DNA of 33,411 bases, from NCBI GenBank assembly GCA_003240855.1, contig QFNN01000018.1, positions 1 to 33,411 on the forward strand, given 5' to 3'. The stretch is from Sphingomonas sanxanigenens. GTDB taxonomy: Bacteria > Pseudomonadota > Alphaproteobacteria > Sphingomonadales > Sphingomonadaceae. The stretch's first letter is position 1; each line of letters opens with the position of its first letter. The translations under genes and the position numbers were made by a program. The notes beneath the pieces were generated by a model. It was not told the DNA's origin. It saw nothing but the letters and a program-made list of their open reading frames with translations, and searched no databases. Positions 31,701 through 33,411 of this stretch are shown piece after piece.

Positions 31701-31731
31701 CGACGGTGGGTTCAACGGGTGGCGGCAACAC
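31701..31731 (+). repeat. IS30 left inverted repeat
   Basis: Contains GGTGGGTTCAACGGGTGGCG; pairs with 32904-32934 with 30 of 31 matches. Confidence 0.88.
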
Positions 31732-32872
31732 AAGCTTGAAAACGCTCAGCGGGCGTTTGATATTCGAGCGTTTTCCTTGGCCGTTCGTTGAGTTGGCGAG
31801 CGACGGCACTCAGCTTGGCCTGGCTGTATAGCGACAGATCGGTTCCTCTGGGGAAATATTGTCGCAGCAGGCGATTGGTGTTTTCGTTGGAGCCTCGCTG
31901 CCAGGGCGATTGCGGATCACAGAAATAGATTTCGACATCGGTAGCCAGCGATAGGCGCGGATGATCGGCCAGTTCCTTGCCGCGGTCCCACGTAAGCGAC
32001 TTGTAGAGTTCGCGCGGCAGGCGCTGCGTCTGCCTGATCAGCGCCGACACGACGCTTCTTGTATCCTTGTTGGCGACCTTGATCAGCATCACATAACGCG
32101 AATGCCGTTCGACCAGCGTGGCGATGTAGCTGTTCTTCGTGCCGCCGATCAGATCGCCTTCCCAGTGGCCGGGAATGGCGCGATCCTCGACCGACGCGGG
32201 ACGCTCGCTGATCGACACGGCATCCTTGATCTGTCCGAGGCCATTGCGCTTGAGGCTGGCGTGCCGCGACCTGCGAATGGTGCGTCGGGCGCGCAGATGC
32301 TCCAGCAGTTCCTTCTTCAGAACCCCGCGCGCCTGTATGTACAAACTTCTGTAGATGGTCTCGTGCGACACCTGCCTGTGCGGCTCCTTGGGAAAGCTGC
32401 GCCTGAGCCACCCCGCAATCTGTTCCGGTGACCATTTGCGACGCAGCTTGGCCGATACTGCCCGGGCCAGTGGCTGCGAGCAAGCCAGCTTGCAGGGCTT
32501 GGGCCGCAAGGCACGATCCCATGCCGCCTGATCGGACGCGGTCGCCCGATACCGTGCAATACCGCCGTTACGCCTAACTTCCCGACTGATCGTCGAGGGC
32601 GCGCGGCCCAGCCGACGGGCTATCGCACGCAACGGTTCGCTGACGCTCAGACCCCGCGATATCTCCTCCCGCTCCGCAAGGCTCAGCGCACGGCTGCCGC
32701 GCTTGCGATCGGCAGGCCGGATGCCCCCGGTCGGCGCGATCACCGAAAATACCGACGATGACGCTCGATCAAACCTGCGCCCAATCGAACTCATCGACTC
32801 CCCGCGCTGCCAACGATCCCATATCTCCGCTCGCTGGCTGGCCGTGTAATATATCCGACGACGCTGCTTCAT
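31712..32872 (-). CDS. IS30-family transposase
   Basis: 386-residue DDE transposase. Two helix-turn-helix regions are near residues 22-43 (I-G-R-R-F-D-R-A-S-S-S-V) and 80-100 (R-A-I-A-R-R-L-G-R-A-P-S-T-I-S-R-E). The catalytic triad is Asp240 (W-E-G-D-L-I-G-G), Asp296 (T-W-D-R-G-K-E) and Glu330 (R-G-S-N-E-N-T-N-R-L-L-R-Q-Y-F-P), the last being the IS30 signature. GGAG lies 7 bases before the ATG at 32872. It is complete and probably active. Confidence 0.96.
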   Translation of the reverse strand: MKQRRRIYYTASQRAEIWDRWQRGESMSSIGRRFDRASSSVFSVIAPTGGIRPADRKRGSRALSLAEREEISRGLSVSEPLRAIARRLGRAPSTISREVRRNGGIARYRATASDQAAWDRALRPKPCKLACSQPLARAVSAKLRRKWSPEQIAGWLRRSFPKEPHRQVSHETIYRSLYIQARGVLKKELLEHLRARRTIRRSRHASLKRNGLGQIKDAVSISERPASVEDRAIPGHWEGDLIGGTKNSYIATLVERHSRYVMLIKVANKDTRSVVSALIRQTQRLPRELYKSLTWDRGKELADHPRLSLATDVEIYFCDPQSPWQRGSNENTNRLLRQYFPRGTDLSLYSQAKLSAVARQLNERPRKTLEYQTPAERFQACVAATR

Positions 32873-32903
32873 CGCGACACTCCATCTTCCTCAAAAGATT
32901 AAA

Positions 32904-32934
32904 GTGTTGTCGCCACCCGTTGAACCCACCGTCG
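32904..32934 (+). repeat. IS30 right inverted repeat
   Basis: Contains CGCCACCCGTTGAACCCACC; pairs with 31701-31731. Confidence 0.88.
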
Positions 32935-33189
32935 ATGGGCGACAGACAGCTATCTCCGCCTGCGGTCGTGTCGACTGCCCGAAAGAGGTCCGGCGGCTAT
33001 CGCCGGTTACCCGCCGGTAAGCCGACATTCCGAAGTCGGCCAGTCTGGTGCGTTTCTAGAGCGATCTTCGAGGCTTAGGGAATGGCGGGTGTTGGGATGG
33101 AACCCGCCAGTCCCGGCCAGGACGGCGTGATCTGCCCCCCGCTGAGTGGCCCAGATACTATCATAGTCTGGACCACGAAGGGACATTGA
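32935..33189. other. Non-coding stretch between two IS elements
   Basis: 255 bases with no supported gene. It holds a perfect small hairpin (GCCGAC at 33020-33025 and GTCGGC at 33034-33039). Its last 50 bases before 33190 are probably the end of the IS3-type element whose orfA follows. Confidence 0.4.
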
Positions 33190-33354
33190 ATGCCAAGCCA
33201 GAAGCACAAGTCGGAAGAGATTATCGGCAGGCTGCGAGAAGTTGAGATCGTGCTGGCGCAGGAGCCCTCGACGGCCGAGGCATGTCGACGGATCGCGGTC
33301 AGCGAGCAGACCTATTATCTCTATGGACGGCTCTCCCTTTGCAAGCGGCATTGA
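33190..33354 (+). pseudogene. Truncated IS3-type OrfA
   Basis: The frame from the ATG at 33190 reads M-P-S-Q-K-H-K-S-E-E-I-I-G-R-L-R-E-V-E, then S-T-A-E-A-C-R-R-I-A-V-S-E-Q-T-Y-Y. This is the N-terminal helix-turn-helix of IS3-family OrfA (IS407-like, normally about 85-100 residues). After T-Y-Y-L-Y-G the similarity stops and the frame closes after 54 residues, so the leucine zipper and all of OrfB are absent from this point. The break near 33325 marks a deletion or an insertion by another element; the last 57 bases of the window show nothing recognisable. Confidence 0.8.
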
Positions 33355-33411
33355 AACGTTCTGCGTGGATCAGTTGCAAACATCTATCCGGCGTCAGCTG
33401 GTTGTCCAGAG

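Larger units (their letters stand above)
31701..32934 (-). mobile_element. IS30-family insertion sequence, intact
   Basis: 1234 bases bounded by 31-base inverted repeats (31701-31731 and 32904-32934) with one mismatch. The single transposase gene runs leftward and fills the element, and its stop codon lies inside the left repeat. A short target duplication cannot be fixed because the bases at the ends continue the inverted symmetry for one to two positions. Confidence 0.88.

Noticed and set aside
33007..33351. Minus-strand 114-residue frame at the right edge
   Set aside because: Antisense to the IS3 OrfA fragment and crosses two different sequence units.
1..33411. CRISPR array, tRNA or rRNA genes
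   Set aside because: No regularly spaced direct repeats and no tRNA-like cloverleaf or rRNA motifs were noticed on reading; a short T-loop-like string in the IS non-coding region (22056-22066) has no tRNA around it.

Overview
The window reads as a chromosomal accessory stretch of an alphaproteobacterium, most likely a sphingomonad (Sphingobium, Sphingomonas or Novosphingobium type). The basis is high GC, Ku/LigD end joining, a LOV-type photoreceptor kinase, an HWE-type kinase, many small DUF proteins typical of this group (DUF2934, DUF3606, DUF2171, DUF2945, KTSC) and GGAAC-type boxes upstream of several genes that resemble promoters of the EcfG general-stress sigma factor. The taxon is an inference; no rRNA or other phylogenetic marker is present.

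Layout. 1-752: a glycogen debranching enzyme gene (glgX) cut after about 218 codons by what looks like the end of an IS21-like element. 791-2065: three small stress-type or unknown genes. 2425-3912: cytoplasmic GH13 alpha-amylase. 4210-5905: exonuclease III (xth), and convergent to it an AlkB-type dioxygenase coupled to a small conserved protein. 6229-7432: small proteins, four of them in one leftward operon led by a DUF2171 protein. 7762-7878: a hemerythrin-like remnant. 8009-9155: DedA and MgtC-type membrane proteins. 9311-11911: a LOV-PAS-GAF hybrid histidine kinase. 12290-12553: DksA/TraR zinc-finger protein. 12630-18032: an NHEJ island with LigD, Ku, a GNAT fusion, a KTSC protein and a decayed second xth joined to ligD by a GTGA overlap. 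18295-19554: a response regulator and an iron-containing heme-oxygenase-like enzyme.

20024-22326: a LysR-type regulator gene split by an IS110/IS1111-group element of about 1.39 kb. The element has 13-bp subterminal inverted repeats and a long 3' non-coding segment. That segment contains short matches to the exact flanking target, as expected of a seekRNA/bridge RNA. 22649-27717: a rightward operon facing away from the broken regulator (membrane protein, MFS exporter, SDR, cytoplasmic aldo/keto reductase, Tat-exported aldo/keto reductase, secreted cupin). 28111-31556: a signalling module of a double-domain KaiC-like ATPase, a single-domain response regulator and a PAS-GAF-HWE histidine kinase. 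31701-32934: an intact IS30-family element. 33190-33354: a truncated IS3-type OrfA.

How it fits together. Much of the left two thirds looks like a stress and DNA-protection neighbourhood (Ku, LigD, xth, AlkB, KTSC, DUF2171, DUF2945, light and stress signalling) possibly wired to EcfG-type promoters. The right third is a LysR-controlled redox/export operon whose regulator has been disrupted, followed by the KaiC/kinase module and an insertion-sequence cluster at the right edge. The best targets for follow-up are the IS1111 seekRNA/target match, the KaiC-response regulator-HWE kinase module, and the recurring GGAAC boxes.
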